Below the pieces are notes generated by a model, which saw nothing but the letters and a program-made list of their open reading frames with translations, ran no database searches and was not told where the DNA came from. The position numbers and the translations under genes are program-made. Shown piece by piece: positions 1-5,439 of a DNA stretch of 5,726 nucleotides (positions within the stretch are counted from its first letter, which is position 1; the number at the start of each line of letters is the position of its first letter). Source of the stretch: a bacterium (GTDB lineage Bacteria > UBA9089 > CG2-30-40-21); contig JAHIZN010000261.1 in the NCBI GenBank assembly GCA_018814245.1, positions 1 through 5,726 of the forward strand. The letters are read 5' to 3'.

Positions 1-119
1 CTAACCTCAAAATCAATCATCATTACCACCATGATAAATCATGGTGCTAACCTCAAAATCAATCATCATTACCACCATGATAAATCATGGTGCTAACCTC
101 AAAATCAATCATCATTACC
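1..119. repeat. 46-bp tandem repeat (2.6 copies) with an internal palindrome
   Basis: Two identical 46-base units lie at 1-46 and 47-92, followed by the first 27 bases of a third copy at 93-119. Each full unit ends in a perfect 9-bp inverted repeat, CACCATGAT and ATCATGGTG separated by two bases (27-46 and 73-92). The third copy overlaps the last four codons and the stop of the phosphoesterase gene (stop at 105-107), so each downstream unit carries a copy of that gene's 3' end. The array starts at base 1 in phase with the unit and probably continues beyond the window. The hairpins lie downstream of the gene and could protect or end its mRNA, but no T-tract follows, so a classic terminator is not supported. 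Confidence 0.95.
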
Positions 120-1160
120 CTTATCTCCCTGACGAACAACCTGACTTATTCTGGATGTGTCTATTTTGTGCCAGATATTGCTTATAAATTTGTGTATTCC
201 TGTTAGCTCTTCCTCCTCTGGCTCTGGCTCCCTTACCCTTGTGGATGGGGCACCAGACACAAAGGTTATCAGGGTTACCTCTGGCCAACACAGAAATCGA
301 ACAGGTTTATGATGCCAGCCAAGCCCTCGATTGACATAAAGATATGTATCTTTTAGCCTGTACAATCCAGCCAGATACTTACTCTTCCAGCCATAAAACT
401 GCCGTATCCACCTGACGCCACACTGCCCGCCATGGGTATCGCCTGAAAGGACAAGGTCAATATCAAACAGGCTGTCTTGCTCAATATTTGACGGATCATG
501 ATCCAATAGGATAACGGCATCATCCTTTTTAATCCCTTTCATAAGCCTTCTAATGTATGGGACATTGCTGCCATGTCCATCGTTAAGACCAAGCAGCTGC
601 AATCGCTTACCATCAGCCAGATTTATGCTTGTTCTTTCATCAATAAGCATGGTCATTCCTGCTGCTTTGCCCTCTTGTTTCCACTGATTATTGCCTACAA
701 ATGTATCGCAATTCCCTAAAATACCAAAGATACCAATCTTTGCTTTTAGTCTCGATATTACCTCCATGGCTGGCTTAAACCCTGTCCTCTTGGTGATAAA
801 ATCACCAGTAATGAGGATAATATCAGGCTCTAAGACATTGGTAATCTCTACCATCTTGTTTTCAAGCTCTCGAATTTGGTCAATGGTATGAATATCAGAA
901 AGCTGAACAATCTTTATCCCTGATAATGCCGCAGCCAATTCTGGCTGATCAATTACCACCCTTTGCACCCTGACCCAGTTTGTTTCAATGTAGACCGCAT
1001 AATAACAGCAAAGGGCTGCTCCACCAATAGCAAGAAATGGGCTCAGGAATAAAACACACAGCCCGGCAGTAAAACACCCAATACAACCGTGTGGTTTTTT
1101 GTTACGGGTTTCATACTTAGCCTGCCACATTTGGAAAAAAGCTCGAATGGACATTTTCAC
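105..1160 (-). CDS. Membrane-anchored calcineurin-like metallophosphoesterase (YkuE-like)
   Basis: This 351-residue protein has a basic N-terminus, a long hydrophobic stretch at about residues 28-57 (one long or two short membrane segments), then a calcineurin-like phosphoesterase domain. Visible metal-site motifs in order are SDIH (D89, H91), GD (D120), GNCD (N150), a histidine in LLDHDP (H221) and SGDTHGGQ (H243). The order and spacing match the family, which uses two metal ions to cleave phosphate mono- or diesters; YkuE-type relatives act outside the membrane. The substrate cannot be read from the sequence. Two positions deviate from the commonest motifs: Cys151 where GNH is usual (GNCD is known in YfcE-type enzymes) and Asp241 where GHTH is usual. 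A Glu/Pro-rich patch lies at 311-319. The first possible start is GTG at 1160, preceded at once by an in-frame TAG. ATG at 1154 (349 aa) has AGG-type ribosome-binding sequence at better spacing and may be the true start. No clear promoter was found upstream. Confidence 0.9.
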   Translation of the reverse strand: MKMSIRAFFQMWQAKYETRNKKPHGCIGCFTAGLCVLFLSPFLAIGGAALCCYYAVYIETNWVRVQRVVIDQPELAAALSGIKIVQLSDIHTIDQIRELENKMVEITNVLEPDIILITGDFITKRTGFKPAMEVISRLKAKIGIFGILGNCDTFVGNNQWKQEGKAAGMTMLIDERTSINLADGKRLQLLGLNDGHGSNVPYIRRLMKGIKKDDAVILLDHDPSNIEQDSLFDIDLVLSGDTHGGQCGVRWIRQFYGWKSKYLAGLYRLKDTYLYVNRGLGWHHKPVRFLCWPEVTLITFVSGAPSTRVREPEPEEEELTGIHKFISNIWHKIDTSRISQVVRQGDKGNDD

Positions 1161-1346
1161 CTACCTGATACATAAGCGTTCAGCTATCAGTTGTCAGCTG
1201 GCAGAGAGAGCAGAATCTCGAATTGCGAATCGCAGGGAGTACCTCTGGCAGAATGTGCTGGTTCACCGTGAATCGTAATTTTCCATTTAATAGTTAATCG
1301 ACTTTTTTAGGTTACTGCTCAAGACCAAATCATGTCAATCTTGTTT

Positions 1347-1486
1347 ACAGAGAAAGAACCACAAAGGGTGTAACTCCTTAGGAAAAATAATTGCGAACAA
1401 TAACGATAACAAGGTAACCACAAATGAGAAGAGCCTAATAATGGTTTATTTCTTAGAATTTACACCCTTTGTGGTTCTTTCTCTGT
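1347..1486. mobile_element. MITE-like 140-bp element with perfect 27-bp inverted repeats
   Basis: Bases 1347-1373 and 1460-1486 are exact reverse complements over 27 bases (core GAACCACAAAGGGTG), and the similarity continues imperfectly for a few bases inward. The 86-base centre has no coding potential. Size and perfect termini fit a non-autonomous miniature inverted-repeat element or a fold-back repeat. I see no clear target-site duplication in the flanks (left ...CTTGTTT, right ATCTGTA...), so mobility is inferred. An alternative is two inverted copies of a short dispersed repeat. If transcribed, the arms would form a 27-bp hairpin between the deacetylase and phosphoesterase genes. Confidence 0.6.
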
Positions 1487-1530
1487 ATCTGTATTCTTGC
1501 TGCCTGAATAGTTACTGTTGCTTTCAACCT

Positions 1531-1548
1531 CCTGCGAATTGTCACAGG
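1531..1548 (-). terminator. Weak hairpin downstream of the deacetylase gene
   Basis: About 20 bases past the deacetylase stop, the minus-strand transcript can form a 7-bp stem (one G-U pair) with a four-base loop, reading CCTGTGA...TTCGCAGG. No T-run follows, so termination is uncertain; it may only mark the mRNA 3' end. Confidence 0.25.
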
Positions 1549-1568
1549 ATATTGAGCAGTTACCACTA

Positions 1569-2612
1569 TTAATGCACCAATTCTGATGCCGGTACCACCT
1601 CTATCCCCTGAGCCCTTAACAAGGGCAGCATCTCACTCAAGACAACTACGGTTGATGCCTTTGTGGCATGACCAATGCCAATGGCTGTACCATTTCTTTT
1701 TGCATCAGCAATCAGGAAATTCATCTGCTGCCTGACATGCTCAACATTATTTACATTATCAAGGAACACATTTCTTTTTGCAGCATTGATACCATTTTTT
1801 CTAGCTAACCTATATGCTACGCTTTTTGGGGTAGTTATGCTGTCAACAAAGTACAACCCTTTCCCTTTAAGTTTGTCCATACATAAGGTCATCAGCCTTG
1901 AGTCCGCAGTTGCCTTAGAACCCATGTGGTTATTTACCCCTTTAATATATGGGACATCCTTGATTGCCCCATCTAATTGTCTTTGCACCTCTTTTTCAGA
2001 CATACCGGACAGCAATGCCCATTTATATGGCGAATCATTCTTCCTATCTGCCATACAAAGGACATCCTCATTTGTTATCTTTGAGTTTTCACAATACTCC
2101 ATGGGTATATGAAGCATAACCTCAAATCCGCATCGATGCGATATTTCAGCTGCTTCTTTTGAACATATTAGTCCAGGGATAATACTCATGGTTAGCGGCA
2201 CCTTTAACTGCCATAACTTACGGACAAACCCACCAGTACTGTAACCCGTATCGTCTAAGATTATAGCTATCTTCGCAATAGTTTTGGTAATTGTTGCCGG
2301 TTGTTCAGGTATTGATGGTACAATCTGAATGCAGGATGAGGGAATGGGCAAGGATATCTCCTGTGCCTTCTCAATCTTTTCAGGCATTTCGCTGGTTGGT
2401 AGTATTTGTTCTTTTTGGATAAGAGGTGGTAACTGCAACATCTTTGACACAAGAACATCTTTTGTCAGAGGTGATACCCGTTTACATACAGTTGGTATGG
2501 GTTTATGTTCAATTCTCTGTTGGAGATACTTCAGGGCAACACTAAATATCACTATTGAAAAACACACTGCAAAAATAGTAGCTATAACAAGACCAAATGT
2601 ATCTTTTTTCAT
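1569..2612 (-). CDS. Divergent polysaccharide deacetylase family 2 protein (YibQ/DUF610-like)
   Basis: The 347-residue protein has one N-terminal membrane segment (about 7-27), a Pro-rich linker to about 110, and a deacetylase-like domain to the end. Hallmarks of the YibQ-type family are visible: IILDD (D120, D121), LHIPME (167-172), GVNNHMGS (225-232), FVDS (D257), FLDN (D285) and GIGHA (H315). The family resembles NodB-type carbohydrate esterases, and its exported members are thought to act on envelope polysaccharide, but the substrate is not established. The GHP usual at the last motif is GHA here. The gene is commonly found beside murein hydrolase activator (EnvC-like) and CtpA protease genes; neither is in this window. 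ATG at 2612 is the only sensible start, because an in-frame TAA lies six codons upstream positions away at 2622-2624. A GGAGG occurs at 2631-2635, too far (18 bases) for an ideal ribosome site. A promoter lies at 2676-2704. Confidence 0.92.
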   Translation of the reverse strand: MKKDTFGLVIATIFAVCFSIVIFSVALKYLQQRIEHKPIPTVCKRVSPLTKDVLVSKMLQLPPLIQKEQILPTSEMPEKIEKAQEISLPIPSSCIQIVPSIPEQPATITKTIAKIAIILDDTGYSTGGFVRKLWQLKVPLTMSIIPGLICSKEAAEISHRCGFEVMLHIPMEYCENSKITNEDVLCMADRKNDSPYKWALLSGMSEKEVQRQLDGAIKDVPYIKGVNNHMGSKATADSRLMTLCMDKLKGKGLYFVDSITTPKSVAYRLARKNGINAAKRNVFLDNVNNVEHVRQQMNFLIADAKRNGTAIGIGHATKASTVVVLSEMLPLLRAQGIEVVPASELVH

Positions 2613-2675
2613 AACAATATCTTATCTCATCCTCCGCTGCATTGATAATATAAACTAAATTACTAACTTGTAAAT

Positions 2676-2704
2676 AGTTTAGCATATTATATCCCTTGCG
2701 TCAA
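2676..2704 (-). promoter_or_regulatory. Sigma-70-type promoter of the deacetylase gene
   Basis: On the minus strand, TTGACG (2704-2699) is followed after exactly 17 bases by TAAACT (2681-2676). A TG one base upstream of the -10 box gives an extended -10 (TGCTAAACT). Transcription would begin near 2669, giving a leader of about 57 bases before the ATG at 2612. A TATAAT word lies between the boxes but has no suitable -35. Confidence 0.65.
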
Positions 2705-2795
2705 TCCTTTTTTTAATATATTTAATTCGATGTTCAAGTTTTTTTAACCTGTGCAGAAATCGGATAATGTCTTGTTATAGCTTAATAAAATAGCT

Positions 2796-3145
2796 GTAGC
2801 TGTAGGGCTTGTCCCTGCCGACACACAGGCGACCGCAAGGGTCGCAGCTACAAAATCCGATACGCAATAGGTGACCAACTATGGCAGGGATGTCCTTGCA
2901 ATTGTAGCTGCAGGGCTTGCCCCTGCCAAAAACATGCAAGAAGCGACCACAAGGGGGTAGCACCCCTGGCAGGTCGCAGCTACAAGAAACAGATACGCAA
3001 CAGGTGAGCACAATGTAGCTGCAGGGCTTGCCCCTGCCGACACACAGGCGACCGCAAGGGTCGCAGCTACAAAATCCGATACGCAATAAGTGATCAACTC
3101 TGGCAGGGATGTCCTTGCAATTGTAGCTGCAGGGCTTGCCCCTGC
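2796..3145. repeat. Tandem array of three-way-junction repeat units (about 3.2 copies, period 108-111)
   Basis: Copies start at 2796, 2904, 3015 and 3123 (periods 108, 111, 108). Each full copy is a structured block plus a spacer sharing GATACGCAA. The block is bounded by GTAGCT and AGCTAC and encloses two hairpins, for example in copy 3 GCAGGG-cttgc-CCCTGC (3021-3037) and GCGACC-gcaag-GGTCGC (3048-3064), giving a three-way junction. Copies 1 and 3 differ at only 5 of 108 bases by my reading. Copy 2 has a longer second arm with an extra inner hairpin. Copy 4 stops after the first arm at 3145. The array is non-coding and lies downstream of the signalling gene and upstream of the deacetylase promoter. 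Confidence 0.9.
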
Positions 3146-3329
3146 TTATTTGAGTTATTCTGAGACACCACCCAAAATCAGGGTGACAAATTAAATAAAT
3201 AAGCCTTTAGGCTATGGGAAGAGGTGTAAAAATGGATGAGGGTATAATAAAGATATGAAGATGATAGATATTAAAAGAGTGGAGGTAAATATTCAGCTAT
3301 CCATGCACAAAGACACGAATATTATAAGG

Positions 3330-3350
3330 GGGATAACATCCCTATTTTTT
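3330..3350 (+). terminator. Terminator-like hairpin with T-run, pointing rightward
   Basis: GGGAT-aac-ATCCC (3330-3342) is followed by TATTTTTTT on the plus strand. This is a short intrinsic-terminator shape for rightward transcription, and it overlaps the stop and last lysine codons of the minus-strand signalling gene. No plus-strand gene feeds into it here. On the minus strand the same stem is preceded by A7 and followed by a weaker T-poor tail, so it may also help end the signalling gene's mRNA. Confidence 0.35.
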
Positions 3351-5339
3351 TACGCAGACCATTGCCTCATTAGATATTCTTTCAAAATCCTGATAATTAT
3401 GAATATCCCTATCCCTGTTTGTTGCACATCCAATAGACATGGACAAAAGGGAATGCCTTTCTTTATCCCGGGTAATATACCCTCGTTCTACATCATCCTT
3501 GTGATAGCAGGCATGGATGCGTCTATCAAACTCAGATGTTATTTGATTGCTAATTGCTTCAACATTACCAGATGAGGTGATAACTACAAAATTATCACCT
3601 CCAATATGTCCGATAAAGTCATCTTTATTGCCAGAGGTTTTGATAACCTCTCGCAAAACCTCGGCAACTAATTTGATCACCTTATCCCCGTGAAGCAATC
3701 CATAGACATCATTAAATGCCTTCAAATTATCTAAATCAACCCGAAGTATACCAAATTTTTTAGAAGGATCACTGATTCGTTTAAGAATGTCTGATTCAAT
3801 GCATGATGTCCCTGCCAACCCGGTTAAGGGATTTACATCCCTCTCATGATCCATCCGTCTTAAATGAGCATTAATTCTGGCTACAAGCTCACGAAGATTA
3901 AAGGGTTTTGTAAGATAATCATCTGCACCGCTTTCTAAGATAGCTATTTCATCATCTATGCTGCCTGTTGTAGAAATAACAATAATAGGGATCTGTGTTG
4001 TTCCTGGATCCTGACTTAATCTGCGGCATAATGAATGACAATCCATATCTGGAAGAAAAACATCCATGATAACAAGATCAGGCTTAATTTCATATATTTT
4101 TTGCAGGGCAGATTCACCAGTCGGAGAGGTTATTGCATCAAACCCTTCCATTTCAAGTGAGCCTTTAATTGCTCCAGCTGTCCATGGTTCATCATCAATA
4201 ACCAATATCTTTTTAGATTTAAGATTTTTGTGGGACATAGACTTAAATAAATTTCTTTCTTCAGCAATGGCACCGGCAAAGGCATCTATGACCCTTAAAT
4301 CAAAATCACTCCCCGCACCTGACCTTAATTCATCCAGAGCACCATCAAAAGAGAGAGGTTCTCTGTAGGGTCGCAAGGAAACCATGGCACCAAAGGCATC
4401 AACTACCTTTATTATTCTTGCTCCGATAGGAATATCTTCTCCCTTTAATCCATCTGGATAGCCCTTGCCATTCAAAGATTCGTGATGATGCCTGACACAT
4501 TTCAGGATATCATCAGGTATCCCAACATCACGAAGGATTTTTTCACCAACAACCGGATGTGATCGAATTGTTTCTATCTCTATCTCTGTCAGTTTTCCTG
4601 GTTTTTTTAAGATCTCTTCATTAATATAAAGCTTTCCAATATCGTAGATAAGAGCAGCAATTTGTAATGCCCTTGTCTGAAGACGGGATATTCCTAATTC
4701 ATGGGCAATGGCAGCAACATAAATTGACCTCTTTTCTGAATGTCCCAAGAGGTAAGCATCCTTTTCTTCTACCATATTACTTAGTAGATTAGCTGTTTTG
4801 TATGCTTCATCAAAAACACCATTATCTCCTTGTACGGTAAGAGTTTTCATAATAGGTTGGACAAGATTTTTTACTTTTTCGTAAATATCATCATGGTTTG
4901 CAATAGCAGCTGTTTTATGAAGAGAGGGGAGAATCTTTAATTTAGAGAGAACCTCTAAATTGTCAGGGTCAATGTCTAATAGTTGTTTTAATGTCTTTTC
5001 TACTAAGGGTATATATTCCTTATCATCTTTTGTCTTTTCGATATAAATTTCAGATAAAAGGATATGACTTTCCTTCTTTTCCGGATATATCTTAATAGAT
5101 TTCTTTAAATCCAGAATAGCCTCATTTATTTTGCCTTGCTGATAAAGTCTTGCAGCAGAATCATGATACCCCTGGCTTTCCTGATCCTTGAGAAATCGTT
5201 CAATCTCACTCTTCTTGAATCTCCAACCCTTCCCAATCTTGATTCCACGAATCTTTCCAGACTCAACCCATCTGTATACTGTCAGGAGTTTAAGGCGAAG
5301 AATCTCAGCTACCTCTTCTATGGTCAAGAGATCTTCCAT
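3342..5339 (-). CDS. Multidomain regulator: excisionase-type HTH, TPR, HD-GYP (YD), receiver and GGDEF (GGDNF) domains
   Basis: Residue numbers count from an in-frame GTG at 5342 (666 aa). Domains in order: excisionase/MerR-like helix-turn-helix (about 4-54; LTIEEVAEIL, TVYRWVESGKI); TPR-like helices (about 58-135); HD-GYP domain (about 198-365; H201, HPVVG 262-266, HHHE 285-288, GYP 294-296, D315); receiver (about 377-496; D383/D384, phosphoacceptor D427, K479); GGDEF (about 503-666). HD-GYP domains normally degrade cyclic-di-GMP and GGDEF domains make it. Here the HD pair reads YD (Y233, D234), DAFDAM reads DAFGAM, the GGDEF motif is GGDNF (581-585), and the inhibitory RxxD site reads NKDD (572-575). 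Receiver and DNA-binding domains look intact. It is probably a cytoplasmic, phosphorylation-responsive DNA-binding protein; the sensor kinase and target genes are unknown. ATG at 5339 is preferred because GGGAGG sits five bases upstream of it but only two from the GTG. A strong promoter lies at 5411-5439. The C-terminus ends abruptly at an A7 run. Confidence 0.93.
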   Translation of the reverse strand: MEDLLTIEEVAEILRLKLLTVYRWVESGKIRGIKIGKGWRFKKSEIERFLKDQESQGYHDSAARLYQQGKINEAILDLKKSIKIYPEKKESHILLSEIYIEKTKDDKEYIPLVEKTLKQLLDIDPDNLEVLSKLKILPSLHKTAAIANHDDIYEKVKNLVQPIMKTLTVQGDNGVFDEAYKTANLLSNMVEEKDAYLLGHSEKRSIYVAAIAHELGISRLQTRALQIAALIYDIGKLYINEEILKKPGKLTEIEIETIRSHPVVGEKILRDVGIPDDILKCVRHHHESLNGKGYPDGLKGEDIPIGARIIKVVDAFGAMVSLRPYREPLSFDGALDELRSGAGSDFDLRVIDAFAGAIAEERNLFKSMSHKNLKSKKILVIDDEPWTAGAIKGSLEMEGFDAITSPTGESALQKIYEIKPDLVIMDVFLPDMDCHSLCRRLSQDPGTTQIPIIVISTTGSIDDEIAILESGADDYLTKPFNLRELVARINAHLRRMDHERDVNPLTGLAGTSCIESDILKRISDPSKKFGILRVDLDNLKAFNDVYGLLHGDKVIKLVAEVLREVIKTSGNKDDFIGHIGGDNFVVITSSGNVEAISNQITSEFDRRIHACYHKDDVERGYITRDKERHSLLSMSIGCATNRDRDIHNYQDFERISNEAMVCVKK

Positions 5340-5344
5340 CACGC

Positions 5345-5350
5345 CCTCCC
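5345..5350 (-). promoter_or_regulatory. Ribosome-binding site deciding the start of the signalling gene
   Basis: On the minus strand GGGAGG(G) is followed by CGTG and then ATG. Spacing from GGAGG is about five bases to the ATG at 5339 and about two to the in-frame GTG at 5342, which favours the ATG. Confidence 0.75.
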
Positions 5351-5366
5351 TTAACTGTTCATTTGT

Positions 5367-5401
5367 AAAAAAAAATAGTATCCACCGTTACCTTGCATAC
5401 T
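5367..5401 (-). promoter_or_regulatory. Possible leader hairpin followed by a U9 run
   Basis: Just after the predicted transcription start, the leader reads AGTAT (5401-5397), a 15-base loop, then ATACT (5381-5377), then A and nine Ts (5375-5367). The stem is only five pairs plus one pair beyond a mismatch. It resembles a weak attenuator or an operator-like inverted repeat. The U-run before the ribosome site is seen; the function is not. Confidence 0.3.
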
Positions 5402-5410
5402 GTTATATAT

Positions 5411-5439
5411 AATATACTTTATTTTATCTTTTTTGTCAA
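5411..5439 (-). promoter_or_regulatory. Near-consensus sigma-70 promoter of the signalling gene
   Basis: On the minus strand a perfect TTGACA (5439-5434) is followed after 17 bases by TATATT (5416-5411, one mismatch to TATAAT). The spacer is very AT-rich. Transcription would start near 5404, giving a leader of about 65 bases. This is the best promoter match in the window and suggests strong or basal housekeeping-type expression unless repressed. Confidence 0.8.

Larger units (their letters stand above)
1161..1568. other. 408-base intergenic region with repeats
   Basis: No credible gene lies here. Next to the phosphoesterase start, 1181-1200 is a CAGCT...AGCTG inverted stretch built of TCAG-like words. 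Nearby are short palindromes GCGAATCGC (1226-1234) and TTCACCGTGAA (1262-1272). The main feature is the 140-bp inverted-repeat element at 1347-1486. A minus-strand TTGACA at 1333-1338 has no -10 partner at normal spacing. Confidence 0.7.
2613..3341. other. 729-base intergenic region, no credible gene
   Basis: The region contains the deacetylase promoter and 5' leader (2613-2704), an AT-rich stretch (2705-2795), a tandem array of structured units (2796-3145) and about 195 bases of unassigned sequence (3146-3341). The last part includes small hairpins CACCC/GGGTG (3169-3186) and AGCC/GGCT (3203-3214). Cys-rich open frames across the array on the minus strand are by-products of the repeats. Confidence 0.75.

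Noticed and set aside
1310..1338. Promoter for the phosphoesterase from the minus-strand TTGACA at 1333-1338
   Set aside because: At 17 bases the -10 position reads GTAACC, and neighbouring spacings are no better.
1675..2112. Plus-strand open frame of 145 residues inside the deacetylase gene
   Set aside because: It is antisense to a gene with clear family motifs and has no recognisable domain or start signal.
2775..3097. Cys-rich minus-strand open frames (103 and 72 residues) resembling a repeated metal-binding small protein
   Set aside because: They lie almost wholly in the tandem structured array, both frames mirror the same DNA repeats, and no ribosome site or promoter supports them. The repeated CSCDPCGRLCVGR-type words are translations of the hairpins.
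2796..3145. CRISPR array
   Set aside because: The repeats are 56-80 bases with internal hairpins, the intervening sequences are near-identical to each other and not unique spacers, and no cas gene is present.
3342..3360. Frameshift at the A7 run hiding a longer GGDEF end
   Set aside because: Neither alternative frame gives a convincing continuation before its stop, so the annotated end is kept with a caution.
3243..3575. Plus-strand gene starting near 3255 with a TATAAT at 3243-3248
   Set aside because: The TATAAT has no -35 partner, and most of the frame is antisense to the GGDEF domain. It would also cross the rightward terminator-like hairpin at 3330-3350.
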